64,000 bases of DNA. Origin: Bos javanicus. Lineage: Eukaryota; Chordata; Mammalia; Artiodactyla; Bovidae. Of this stretch, positions 1-9,800 are shown piece by piece. How positions within the stretch are numbered: position 1 is the first letter of the stretch; each line of letters begins with the position of its first letter. The DNA lies in contig NW_026894316.1 in assembly GCF_032452875.1 (NCBI RefSeq), positions 1 to 64,000 on the forward strand. Direction: 5' to 3'. The position numbers were made by a program, and so were the translations under genes. The notes beneath the pieces are model-generated. The model was not told where the DNA came from, searched no databases, and saw only the letters and a program-made list of their open reading frames with translations.

Positions 1-774
1 AAAGAGCTGAGCAGACACGAACCACGCAATCAGCAGGCAATAAGCATGGAGCTCAGCAGTGACGAATCATGCTGCTCAACTGGCAATAATCAAGCACGTG
101 ACCAGGCAGGAATCACGCAGCTCAGCTGGCAATTGTCAAGCAGATGAGCCGACAGGAATCACGCAGCTCAGCTGGCAATTGTCATGCAGATGAGCCGGCA
201 GGAATCACGCAGCTCAGCAGGCCCTGATCACGTGACTCTGCAGGCACTGATCACGTGGCTGATCAAGTCCAGATCACGTGACTGAGCATGCACTGATCAC
301 GTGGCTATCATGCACTGATGACGTGACTGCGCATGCACTGATGACGTGGCTGATCGGGCACTGATCACATGGCTCATCATGCACTGATCACGTGTTTATC
401 AGGCAATGATCAGTGACTGACAGGCGCTGATCATGGGACTGTGCACGCACTGATCACGTGGCTATCATGCACTGATCACGTGACTGCGCATGCACTGATG
501 ACGTGGCTGTTCGGGCACTGATCACGTGTTTATCAGGCAGTGATCAGTGACTGACAGGCGCTGATCAGGGGACTGTGCACGCACTGATCAGGTGGCTGAT
601 CAGGAACTGACCACCTGACCGCGCATGCAGTGATCACGTGGCTGGTCGCTCACTGATCACGTGTTTATCATACGGTGATCACGTGACTGAGAGGCGCTGA
701 TCACGTGACTGTGCCGTCAGTGATCACGTGGCTGAGCAGGCACTGATATCGTGACTGAGCATGCACTGATCATG
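1..774 (+). repeat. Satellite part of the first, left-truncated unit
   Basis: Pvu-type block up to about position 222 (ends at the GCAGGCCC landmark), then degenerate 23-bp monomers. It shows the unit's internal duplication: GACTGCGCATGCACTGATGA begins at 325 and again at 482, and the TTATCAGGCA tract at about 396 recurs about 135 bp later. The sequence before the LTR reads GATATCGTGACTGAGCATGC, then CACTGATCATG, at which the LTR begins. Confidence 0.9.
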
Positions 775-1202
775 TGCCGGGAGCCGGGGAGGCATTCCAC
801 TTGGACAAAGGTCATGAGGAAGGAGGCTCGGCATACGCAAATGCGGGATCGAGCCTCAGGAGTCCACCCGGATGTTCTCGAGCATCTCCCCCAAAACCGG
901 AGTCTGCCTACTGTATTGCTTTGTGCTCTCACCTCTGATTTCACTGGGGCTGTCCCCCACCACCATCTCGCTCTCTCTGTCAAAGAGTTAACTTACAGCT
1001 CCAATTCATAAAGTTCCTTGTCATTCTTCCCTTTAACTTCCAGCTGAGTCTCCATCTGGAGCGCGGAACCCACCACGCTTACTAATTATGCCTGGGCTGC
1101 TAAGACCCACTCGAGAAGGTGTCTAGGGTGAGGCACCTTTCGCTATTCGAGAGGGCGCCTGCGGCCTACGTAAGTGGTGCAAACTTCTTGTCTTGAAGTT
1201 TG

Positions 1203-1207
1203 ATTGG
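1203..1207 (-). promoter_or_regulatory. Inverted CCAAT box in LTR U3
   Basis: GATTGGTC reads as CCAAT on the minus strand, about 100 bp upstream of the TATA box, a usual distance for an NF-Y site. It is retained in the other copies. Binding is inferred. Confidence 0.5.
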
Positions 1208-1303
1208 TCTTCCGCGTAAACCAAGCTACTCAGTCTCTTTTCTCCACCGAATTTTCCTACTGAGCTCTCCTCATACTATTATTCTTGACATCTCTGATTA
1301 GCA

Positions 1304-1311
1304 TATAAATA
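1304..1311 (+). promoter_or_regulatory. LTR TATA box
   Basis: TATAAATA within GCATATAAATAGTCGCC. The same element lies 65 nt before the 3' end of every LTR copy in the window. A start site would be expected 25-30 nt downstream (about 1330-1335), giving RNA that crosses the PBS and enters the satellite on the plus strand. Transcription is not shown by sequence. Confidence 0.7.
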
Positions 1312-1371
1312 GTCGCCTAGGCCATCTCTCCTTCGAATACCCTGGATCAGTTGGGGCTGGTCCCCGGCAGG

Positions 1372-1389
1372 TGGCGACCGAACAGGGAC
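1372..1389 (+). other. Primer binding site, tRNA-Lys type
   Basis: TGGCGACCGAACAGGGAC, two bases after the LTR's terminal CA. It matches the PBS complementary to the 3' end of tRNA-Lys3 (used by MMTV-like and lentiviral retroviruses) except for one base, the A at its sixth position. The same mismatch is present after all 28 LTRs, marking a single founder. The viral sequence stops at its last base; the next bases (CTCAGGAGGCAATA) align to the start of LTR-free Pvu blocks. Confidence 0.85.
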
Positions 1390-1630
1390 CTCAGGAGGCA
1401 ATACTCAAAGAGCTGAGCAGACACGAACCACGCAATCAGCAGGCAATAAGCATGGAGCTCAGCAGTGACGAATCATGCTGCTCAACTGGCACAATCAAGC
1501 ACGTGACCAGGCAGGAATCACGCAGCTCAGCTGGCAATTGTCAAGCAGATGAGCCGACAGGAATCACGCAGCTCAGCTGGCAATTGTCATGCAGATGAGC
1601 CGGCAGGAATCACGCAGCTCAGCAGGCCCT
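1390..1630 (+). repeat. Pvu-type satellite block of an LTR unit (reference)
   Basis: Built of about 44-bp subrepeats (for example GCAATTGTCAAGCAGATGAG and AGGAATCACGCAGCTCAGCT). Two CAGCTG PvuII sites remain; a third is lost (CAACTG). It aligns to LTR-free Pvu blocks such as 61379-61619 but reads GGCAATACTCAAAG where those read GGCAATAAACAAAG, so the AATAAA is gone. Confidence 0.85.
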
Positions 1631-2179
1631 GATCACGTGACTCTGCAGGCACTGATCACGTGGCTGATCAAGTCCAGATCACGTGACTGAGCATGCACTG
1701 ATCACGTGGCTATCATGCACTGATGACGTGACTGCGCATGCACTGATGACGTGGCTGATCGGGCACTGATCACATGGCTCATCATGCACTGATCACGTGT
1801 TTATCAGGCAATGATCAGTGACTGACAGGCGCTGATCATGGGACTGTGCACGCACTGATCACGTGGCTATCATGCACTGATCACGTGACTGCGCATGCAC
1901 TGATGACGTGGCTGTTCGGGCACTGATCACGTGTTTATCAGGCAGTGATCAGTGACTGACAGGCGCTGATCAGGGGACTGTGCACGCACTGATCAGGTGG
2001 CTGATCAGGAACTGACCACCTGACCGCGCATGCAGTGATCACGTGGCTGGTCGTTCACTGATCACGTGTTTATCATACGGTGATCACGTGACTGAGAGGC
2101 GCTGATCACGTGACTGTGCCGTCAGTGATCACGTGGCTGAGCAGGCACTGATATCGTGACTGAGCATGCACTGATCATG
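1631..2179 (+). repeat. Sau-type 23-bp monomers of an LTR unit (reference)
   Basis: About 24 degenerate monomers around GATCACGTG. Array-specific variants include GTGTTTATCAGGCA, GACAGGCGCTGATCA and TGACGTGG. It contains an imperfect internal duplication of about 135-157 bp and ends at CACTGATCATG, where the next LTR begins. Confidence 0.85.
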
Positions 2180-2775
2180 TGCCGGGAGCCGGGGAGGCAT
2201 TCCACTCTGGACAAAGGTCATGAGGAAGGAGGCTCGGCATACGCAAATGCGGGATCGAGCCTCAGGAGTCCACCCGGATATTCTCGAGCATCTCCCCCAA
2301 AACCGGAGTCTGCCTACTGTATTGCTTTGTGCTCTCACCTCTGATTTCACTGGGGCTGTCCCCCACCACCATCTCGCTCTCTCTGTCAAAGAGTTAACTT
2401 ACAGCTCCAATTCATAAAGTTCCTTGTCATTCTTCCCTTTAACTTCCAGCTGAGTCTCCATCTGGAGCGCGGAACCCACCACGCTTACTAATTATGCCTG
2501 GGCTGCTAAGACCCACTCGAGAAGGTGTCTAGGGTGAGGCACCTTTCGCTATTCGAGAGGGCGCCTGCGGCCTACGTAAGTGGTGCAAACTTCTTGTCTT
2601 GAAGTTTGATTGGTCTTCCGCGTAAACCAAGCTACTCAGTCTCTTTTCTCCACCGAATTTTCCTACTGAGCTCTCCTCATACTATTATTCTTGACATCTC
2701 TGATTAGCATATAAATAGTCGCCTAGGCCATCTCTCCTTCGAATACCCTGGATCAGTTGGGGCTGGTCCCCGGCA
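2180..2775 (+). mobile_element. LTR copy 2
   Basis: 596 bp, close to the array consensus: GATATTC, C5/A4 tract, four-G CACTGGGGCTG. PBS at 2778-2795. Confidence 0.85.
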
Positions 2776-3584
2776 GGTGGCGACCGAACAGGGACCTCAG
2801 GAGGCAATACTCAAAGAGCTGAGCAGACACGAACCACGCAATCAGCAGGCAATAAGCATGGAGCTCAGCAGTGACGAATCATGCTGCTCAACTGGCAATA
2901 ATCAAGCACGTGACCAGGCAGGAATCACGCAGCTCAGCTGGCAATTGTCAAGCAGATGAGCCGACAGGAATCACGCAGCTCAGCTGGCAATTGTCATGCA
3001 GATGAGCCGGCAGGAATCACGCAGCTCAGCAGGCCCTGATCACGTGACTCTGCAGGCACTGATCACGTGGCTGATCAAGTCCAGATCACGTGACTGAGCA
3101 TGCACTGATCACGTGGCTATCATGCACTGATGACGTGACTCGCATGCACTGATGACGTGGCTGATCGGGCACTGATCACATGGCTCATCATGCACTGATC
3201 ACGTGTTTATCAGGCAATGATCAGTGACTGACAGGCGCTGATCATGGGACTGTGCACGCACTGATCACGTGGCTATCATGCACTGATCACGTGATGCGCA
3301 TGCACTGATGACGTGGCTGTTCGGGCACTGATCACGTGTTTATCAGGCAGTGATCAGTGACTGACAGGCGCTGATCAGGGGACTGTGCACGCACTGATCA
3401 GGTGGCTGATCAGGAACTGACCACCTGACCGCGCATGCAGTGATCACGTGGCTGGTCGCTCACTGATCACGTGTTTATCATACGGTGATCACGTGACTGA
3501 GAGGCGCTGATCACGTGACTGTGCCGCCAGTGATCACGTGGCTGAGCAGGCACTGATATCGTGACTGAGCATGCACTGATCATG

Positions 3585-4181
3585 TGCCGGGAGCCGGGGA
3601 GGCATTCCACTCTGGACAAAGGTCATGAGGAAGGAGGCTCGGCATACGCAAATGCGGGATCGAGCCTCAGGAGTCCACCCGGATATTCTCGAGCATCTCC
3701 CCCAAACCGGAGTCTGCCTACTGTATTGCTTTGTGCTCTCACCTCTGATTTCACTGGGGGCTGTCCCCCCACCACCATCTCGCTCTCTCTGTCAAAGAGT
3801 TAACTTACAGCTCCAATTCATAAAGTTCCTTGTCATTCTTCCCTTTAACTTCCAGCTGAGTCTCCATCTGGAGCGCGGAACCCACCACGCTTACTAATTA
3901 TGCCTGGGCTGCTAAGACCCACTCGAGAAGGTGTCTAGGGTGAGGCACCTTTCGCTATTCGAGAGGGCGCCTGCGGCCTACGTAAGTGGTGCAAACTTCT
4001 TGTCTTGAAGTTTGATTGGTCTTCCGCGTAAACCAAGCTACTCAGTCTCTTTTCTCCACCGAATTTTCCTACTGAGCTCTCCTCATACTATTATTCTTGA
4101 CATCTCTGATTAGCATATAAATAGTCGCCTAGGCCATCTCTCCTTCGAATACCCAGGATCAGTTGGGGCTGGTCCCCGGCA
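3585..4181 (+). mobile_element. LTR copy 3
   Basis: 597 bp. Short A tract (C5/A3), CTGTCCCCCCACC with one extra C, and CCCAGGATC in place of CCCTGGATC near the 3' end. The preceding satellite lacks AC in CACGTGATGCGC, shared with the units before copies 5 and 7. Confidence 0.85.
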
Positions 4182-4993
4182 GGTGGCGACCGAACAGGGA
4201 CCTCAGGAGGCAATACTCAAAGAGCTGAGCAGACACGAACCACGCAATCAGCAGGCAATAAGCATGGAGCTCAGCAGTGACGAATCATGCTGCTCAACTG
4301 GCCATAATCAAGCACGTGACCAGGCAGGAATCACGCAGCTCAGCTGGCAATTGTCAAGCAGATGAGCCGACAGGAATCACGCAGCTCAGCTGGCAATTGT
4401 CATGCAGATGAGCCGGCAGGAATCACGCAGCTCAGCAGGCCCTGATCACGTGACTCTGCAGGCACTGATCACGTGGCTGATCAAGTCCAGATCACGTGAC
4501 TGAGCATGCACTGATCACGTGGCTATCATGCACTGATGACGTGACTGCGCATGCACTGATGACGTGGCTGATCGGGCACTGATCACATGGCTCATCATGC
4601 ACTGATCACGTGTTTATCAGGCAATGATCAGTGACTGACAGGCGCTGATCATGGGACTGTGCACGCACTGATCACGTGGCTATCATGCACTGATCACGTG
4701 ACCGCGCATGCACTGATGACGTGGCTGTTCGGGCACTGATCACGTGTTTATCAGGCAGTGATCAGTGACTGACAGGCGCTGATCAGGGGACTGTGCACGC
4801 ACTGATCAGGTGGCTGATCAGGAACTGACCACCTGACCGCGCATGCAGTGATCACGTGGCTGGTCGCTCACTGATCACGTGTTTATCATAGCGGTGATCA
4901 CGTGACTGAGAGGCGCTGATCACGTGACTGTGCCGTCAGTGATCACGTGGCTGAGCAGGCACTGATATCGTGACTGAGCATGCACTGATCATG

Positions 4994-5587
4994 TGCCGGG
5001 AGCCGGGGAGGCATTCCACTCTGGACAAAGGTCATGAGGAAGGAGGCTCGGCATACGCAAATGCGGGATCGAGCCTCAGGAGTCCACCCGGATATTCTCG
5101 AGCATCTCAAAAACCGGAGTCTGCCTACTGTATTGCTTTGTGCTCTCACCTCTGATTTCACTGGGGGCTGTCCCCCACCACCATCTCGCTCTCTCTGTCA
5201 AAGAGTTAACTTACAGCTCCAATTCATAAAGTTCCTTGTCATTCTTCCCTTTAACTTCCAGCTGAGTCTCCATCTGGAGCGCGGAACCCACCACGCTTAC
5301 TAATTATGCCTGGGCTGCTAAGACCCACTCGAGAAGGTGTCTAGGGTGAGGCACCTTTCGCTATTCGAGAGGGCGCCTGCGGCCTACGTAAGTGGTGCAA
5401 ACTTCTTGTCTTGAAGTTTGATTGGTCTTCCGCGTAAACCAAGCTACTCAGTCTCTTTTCTCCACCGAATTTTCCTACTGAGCTCTCCTCATACTATTAT
5501 TCTTGACATCTCTGATTAGCATATAAATAGTCGCCTAGGCCATCTCTCCTTCGAATACCCTGGATCAGTTGGGGCTGGTCCCCGGCA
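4994..5587 (+). mobile_element. LTR copy 4
   Basis: 594 bp. The C tract is reduced to one base (CATCTCAAAAACCGG, C1/A5), the largest loss at this site among the copies. Confidence 0.85.
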
Positions 5588-6396
5588 GGTGGCGACCGAA
5601 CAGGGACCTCAGGAGGCAATACTCAAAGAGCTGAGCAGACACGAACCACGCAATCAGCAGGCAATAAGCATGGAGCTCAGCAGTGACGAATCATGCTGCT
5701 CAACTGGCAATAATCAAGCACGTGACCAGGCAGGAATCACGCAGCTCAGCTGGCAATTGTCAAGCAGATGAGCCGACAGGAATCACGCAGCTCAGCTGGC
5801 AATTGTCATGCAGATGAGCCGGCAGGAATCACGCAGCTCAGCAGGCCCTGATCACGTGACTCTGCAGGCACTGATCACGTGGCTGATCAAGTCCAGATCA
5901 CGTGACTGAGCATGCACTGATCACGTGGCTATCATGCACTGATGACGTGACTGCGCATGCACTGATGACGTGGCTGATCGGGCACTGATCACATGGCTCA
6001 TCATGCACTGATCACGTGTTTATCAGGCAATGATCAGTGACTGACAGGCGCTGATCATGGGACTGTGCACGCACTGATCACGTGGCTATCATGCACTGAT
6101 CACGTGATGCGCATGCACTGATGACGTGGCTGTTCGGGCACTGATCACGTGTTTATCAGGCAGTGATCAGTGACTGACAGGCGCTGATCAGGGACTGTGC
6201 ACGCACTGATCAGGTGGCTGATCAGGAACTGACCACCTGACCGCGCATGCAGTGATCACGTGGCTGGTCGCTCACTGATCACGTGTTTATCATACGGTGA
6301 TCACGTGACTGAGAGGCGCTGATCACGTGACTGTGCCGTCAGTGATCACGTGGCTGAGCAGGCACTGATATCGTGACTGAGCATGCACTGATCATG

Positions 6397-6992
6397 TGCC
6401 GGGAGCCGGGGAGGCATTCCACTCTGGACAAAGGTCATGAGGAAGGAGGCTCGGCATACGCAAATGCGGGATCGAGCCTCAGGAGTCCACCCGGATATTC
6501 TCGAGCATCTCCCCAAAACCGGAGTCTGCCTACTGTATTGCTTTGTGCTCTCACCTCTGATTTCACTGGGGGCTGTCCCCCACCACCATCTCGCTCTCTC
6601 TGTCAAAGAGTTAACTTACAGCTCCAATTCATAAAGTTCCTTGTCATTCTTCCCTTTAACTTCCAGCTGAGTCTCCATCTGGAGCGCGGAACCCACCACG
6701 CTTACTAATTATGCCTGGGCTGCTAAGACCCACTCGAGAAGGTGTCTAGGGTGAGGCACCTTTCGCTATTCGAGAGGGCGCCTGCGGCCTACGTAAGTGG
6801 TGCAAACTTCTTGTCTTGAAGTTTGATTGGTCTTCCGCGTAAACCAAGCTACTCAGTCTCTTTTCTCCACCGAATTTTCCTACTGAGCTCTCCTCATACT
6901 ATTATTCTTGACATCTCTGATTAGCATATAAATAGTCGCCTAGGCCATCTCTCCTTCGAATACCCTGGATCAGTTGGGGCTGGTCCCCGGCA
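6397..6992 (+). mobile_element. LTR copy 5
   Basis: 596 bp, C4/A4. The satellite before it carries both GTGATGCGC and GATCAGGGACTG variants, which recur together before copy 7. Confidence 0.85.
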
Positions 6993-7803
6993 GGTGGCGA
7001 CCGAACAGGGACCTCAGGAGGCAATACTCAAAGAGCTGAGCAGACACGAACCACGCAATCAGCAGGCAATAAGCATGGAGCTCAGCAGTGACGAATCATG
7101 CTGCTCAACTGGCAATAATCAAGCACGTGACCAGGCAGGAATCACGCAGCTCAGCTGGCAATTGTCAAGCAGATGAGCCGACAGGAATCACGCAGCTCAG
7201 CTGGCAATTGTCATGCAGATGAGCCGGCAGGAATCACGCAGCTCAGCAGGCCCTGATCACGTGACTCTGCAGGCACTGATCACGTGGCTGATCAAGTCCA
7301 GATCACGTGACTGAGCATGCACTGATCACGTGGCTATCATGCACTGATGACGTGACTGCGCATGCACTGATGACGTGGCTGATCGGGCACTGATCACATG
7401 GCTCATCATGCACTGATCACGTGTTTATCAGGCAATGATCAGTGACTGACAGGCGCTGATCATGGGACTGTGCACGCACTGATCACGTGGCTATCATGCA
7501 CTGATCACGTGACTGCGCATGCACTGATGACGTGGCTGTTCGGGCACTGATCACGTGTTTATCAGGCAGTGATCAGTGACTGACAGGCGCTGATCAGGGG
7601 ACTGTGCACGCACTGATCAGGTGGCTGATCAGGAACTGACCACCTGACCGCGCATGCAGTGATCACGTGGCTGGTCGTTCACTGATCACGTGTTTATCAT
7701 ACGGTGATCACGTGACTGAGAGGCGCTGATCACGTGACTGTGCCGTCAGTGATCACGTGGCTGAGCAGGCACTGATATCGTGACTGAGCATGCACTGATC
7801 ATG

Positions 7804-8397
7804 TGCCGGGAGCCGGGGAGGCATTCCACTCTGGACAAAGGTCATGAGGAAGGAGGCTCGGCATACGCAAATGCGGGATCGAGCCTCAGGAGTCCACCCG
7901 GATGTTCTCGAGCATCTCCCCCAAAACCGGAGTCTGCCTACTGTATTGCTTTGTGCTCTCACCTCTGATTTCACTGGGGCTGTCCCCCACCACCATCTCG
8001 CTCTCTCTGTCAAAGAGTTAACTTACAGCTCCAATTCATAAAGTTCCTTGTCATTCTTCCCTTTAACTTCCAGCTGAGTCTCCATCTGGAGCGCGGAACC
8101 CACCACGCTTACTAATTATGCCTGGGCTGCTAAGACCCACTCGAGAAGGTGTCTAGGGTGAGGCACCTTTCGCTATTCGAGAGGGCGCCGGGCCTACGTA
8201 AGTGGTGCAAACTTCTTGTCTTGAAGTTTGATTGGTCTTCCGCGTAAACCAAGCTACTCAGTCTCTTTTCTCCACCGAATTTTCCTACTGAGCTCTCCTC
8301 ATACTATTATTCTTGACATCTCTGATTAGCATATAAATAGTCGCCTAGGCCATCTCTCCTTCGAATACCCTGGATCAGTTGGGGCTGGTCCCCGGCA
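7804..8397 (+). mobile_element. LTR copy 6
   Basis: 594 bp, C5/A4. Shares the GATGTTC variant with copies 1 and 19. Two-base deletion in the GC-rich stretch (GGCGCCGGGCC near 8185). Confidence 0.85.
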
Positions 8398-9206
8398 GGT
8401 GGCGACCGAACAGGGACCTCAGGAGGCAATACTCAAAGAGCTGAGCAGACACGAACCACGCAATCAGCAGGCAATAAGCATGGAGCTCAGCAGTGACGAA
8501 TCATGCTGCTCAACTGGCAATAATCAAGCACGTGACCAGGCAGGAATCACGCAGCTCAGCTGGCAATTGTCAAGCAGATGAGCCGACAGGAATCACGCAG
8601 CTCAGCTGGCAATTGTCATGCAGATGAGCCGGCAGGAATCACGCAGCTCAGCAGGCCCTGATCACGTGACTCTGCAGGCACTGATCACGTGGCTGATCAA
8701 GTCCAGATCACGTGACTGAGCATGCACTGATCACGTGGCTATCATGCACTGATGACGTGACTGCGCATGCACTGATGACGTGGCTGATCGGGCACTGATC
8801 ACATGGCTCATCATGCACTGATCACGTGTTTATCAGGCAATGATCAGTGACTGACAGGCGCTGATCATGGGACTGTGCACGCACTGATCACGTGGCTATC
8901 ATGCACTGATCACGTGATGCGCATGCACTGATGACGTGGCTGTTCGGGCACTGATCACGTGTTTATCAGGCAGTGATCAGTGACTGACAGGCGCTGATCA
9001 GGGACTGTGCACGCACTGATCAGGTGGCTGATCAGGAACTGACCACCTGACCGCGCATGCAGTGATCACGTGGCTGGTCGCTCACTGATCACGTGTTTAT
9101 CATACGGTGATCACGTGACTGAGAGGCGCTGATCACGTGACTGTGCCGTCAGTGATCACGTGGCTGAGCAGGCACTGATATCGTGACTGAGCATGCACTG
9201 ATCATG

Positions 9207-9800
9207 TGCCGGGAGCCGGGGAGGCATTCCACTCTGGACAAAGGTCATGAGGAAGGAGGCTCGGCATACGCAAATGCGGGATCGAGCCTCAGGAGTCCAC
9301 CCGGATATTCTCGAGCATCTCCCCCAAAAACCGGAGTCTGCCTACTGTATTGCTTTGTGCTCTCACCTCTGATTTCACTGGGGGCTGTCCCCCACCACCA
9401 TCTCGCTCTCTCTGTCAAAGAGTTAACTTACAGCTCCAATTCATAAAGTTCCTTGTCATTCTTCCCTTTAACTTCCAGCTGAGTCTCCATCTGGAGCGCG
9501 GAACCCACCACGCTTACTAATTATGCCTGGGCTGCTAAGACCCACTCGAGAAGGTGTCTAGGGTGAGGCACCTTTCGCTATTCGAGAGGCGCCTGCGGCC
9601 TACGTAAGTGGTGCAAACTTGTCTTGAAGTTTGATTGGTCTTCCGCGTAAACCAAGCTACTCAGTCTCTTTTCTCCACCGAATTTTCCTACTGAGCTCTC
9701 CTCATACTATTATTCTTGACATCTCTGATTAGCATATAAATAGTCGCCTAGGCCATCTCTCCTTCGAATACCCTGGATCAGTTGGGGCTGGTCCCCGGCA
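9207..9800 (+). mobile_element. LTR copy 7
   Basis: 594 bp, C5/A5. One G lost in GAGAGGCGCC and three bases lost in CAAACTTGTCTTG (others CAAACTTCTTGTCTTG). Confidence 0.85.

Larger units (their letters stand above)
775..1369 (+). mobile_element. Endogenous retroviral LTR, copy 1 (reference copy)
   Basis: 595-bp LTR starting TGCCGGGAG and ending CCCCGGCA, so it has the retroviral TG...CA ends inside a 7-bp inverted repeat (TGCCGGG/CCCGGCA). A TATA box (1304-1311) lies 65 nt before the 3' end and an inverted CCAAT box (ATTGG, 1203-1207) about 100 nt further up. Two bases then a tRNA-Lys-type PBS follow. No canonical AATAAA is visible on the sense strand; CATAAA at 1007-1012 is a weak variant. 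PBS type, length and ends suggest a class II (betaretrovirus-like) ruminant ERV, but the family is inferred. No viral coding sequence follows. Copy-specific: one-base deletion near 801, GATGTTC variant near 871, C5/A4 tract. A GTAAGT splice-donor-like site at 1170-1175 is upstream of the expected start, so probably irrelevant. Confidence 0.88.

Noticed and set aside
442..455. Z-DNA-forming alternating tracts (TGTGCACGCAC, TGCGCATGCAC)
   Set aside because: They are only about 11 bp long, too short for a confident call.
869..888. CENP-B box in the LTR (CCCGGATATTCTCGAG, minus-strand reading)
   Set aside because: The CCCG and CGA halves are out of register by one base and the full core motif is not met. 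No other match was seen in the monomer or Pvu block.
751..1011. Recurring reading frames of 60-113 codons across the LTR, the Pvu block and the monomers, on both strands
   Set aside because: They repeat once per satellite unit, shift frame with every C/A tract change, mostly use GTG starts, and match no protein I recognise. They are by-products of the repeat.
1112..1142. Hairpin in U3 (CGAGAAGGTG with CACCTTTCG)
   Set aside because: The bulged stem is short and lies upstream of the expected transcription start. It is noted as a possible paired AGGTG/CACCT site without further support.
1168..1176. Splice donor (ACGTAAGT) in the LTR
   Set aside because: It is a good consensus match but lies upstream of the TATA box, so transcripts from that promoter would not contain it. 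Only read-through RNA could use it.
775..1369. LTR-encoded protein such as the MMTV superantigen
   Set aside because: The longest sense frame in the LTR is about 113 codons and is broken or re-framed between copies. Nothing resembles that much longer protein.
1372..1389. tRNA gene or tRNA-derived SINE
   Set aside because: The tRNA match is limited to the 18-nt 3' complement next to an LTR end, as expected for a PBS. There are no A/B boxes and no cloverleaf.
1390..2179. Remaining provirus (gag, pol, env) or a second LTR
   Set aside because: Sequence after the PBS aligns directly to Pvu satellite and then monomers up to the next LTR.
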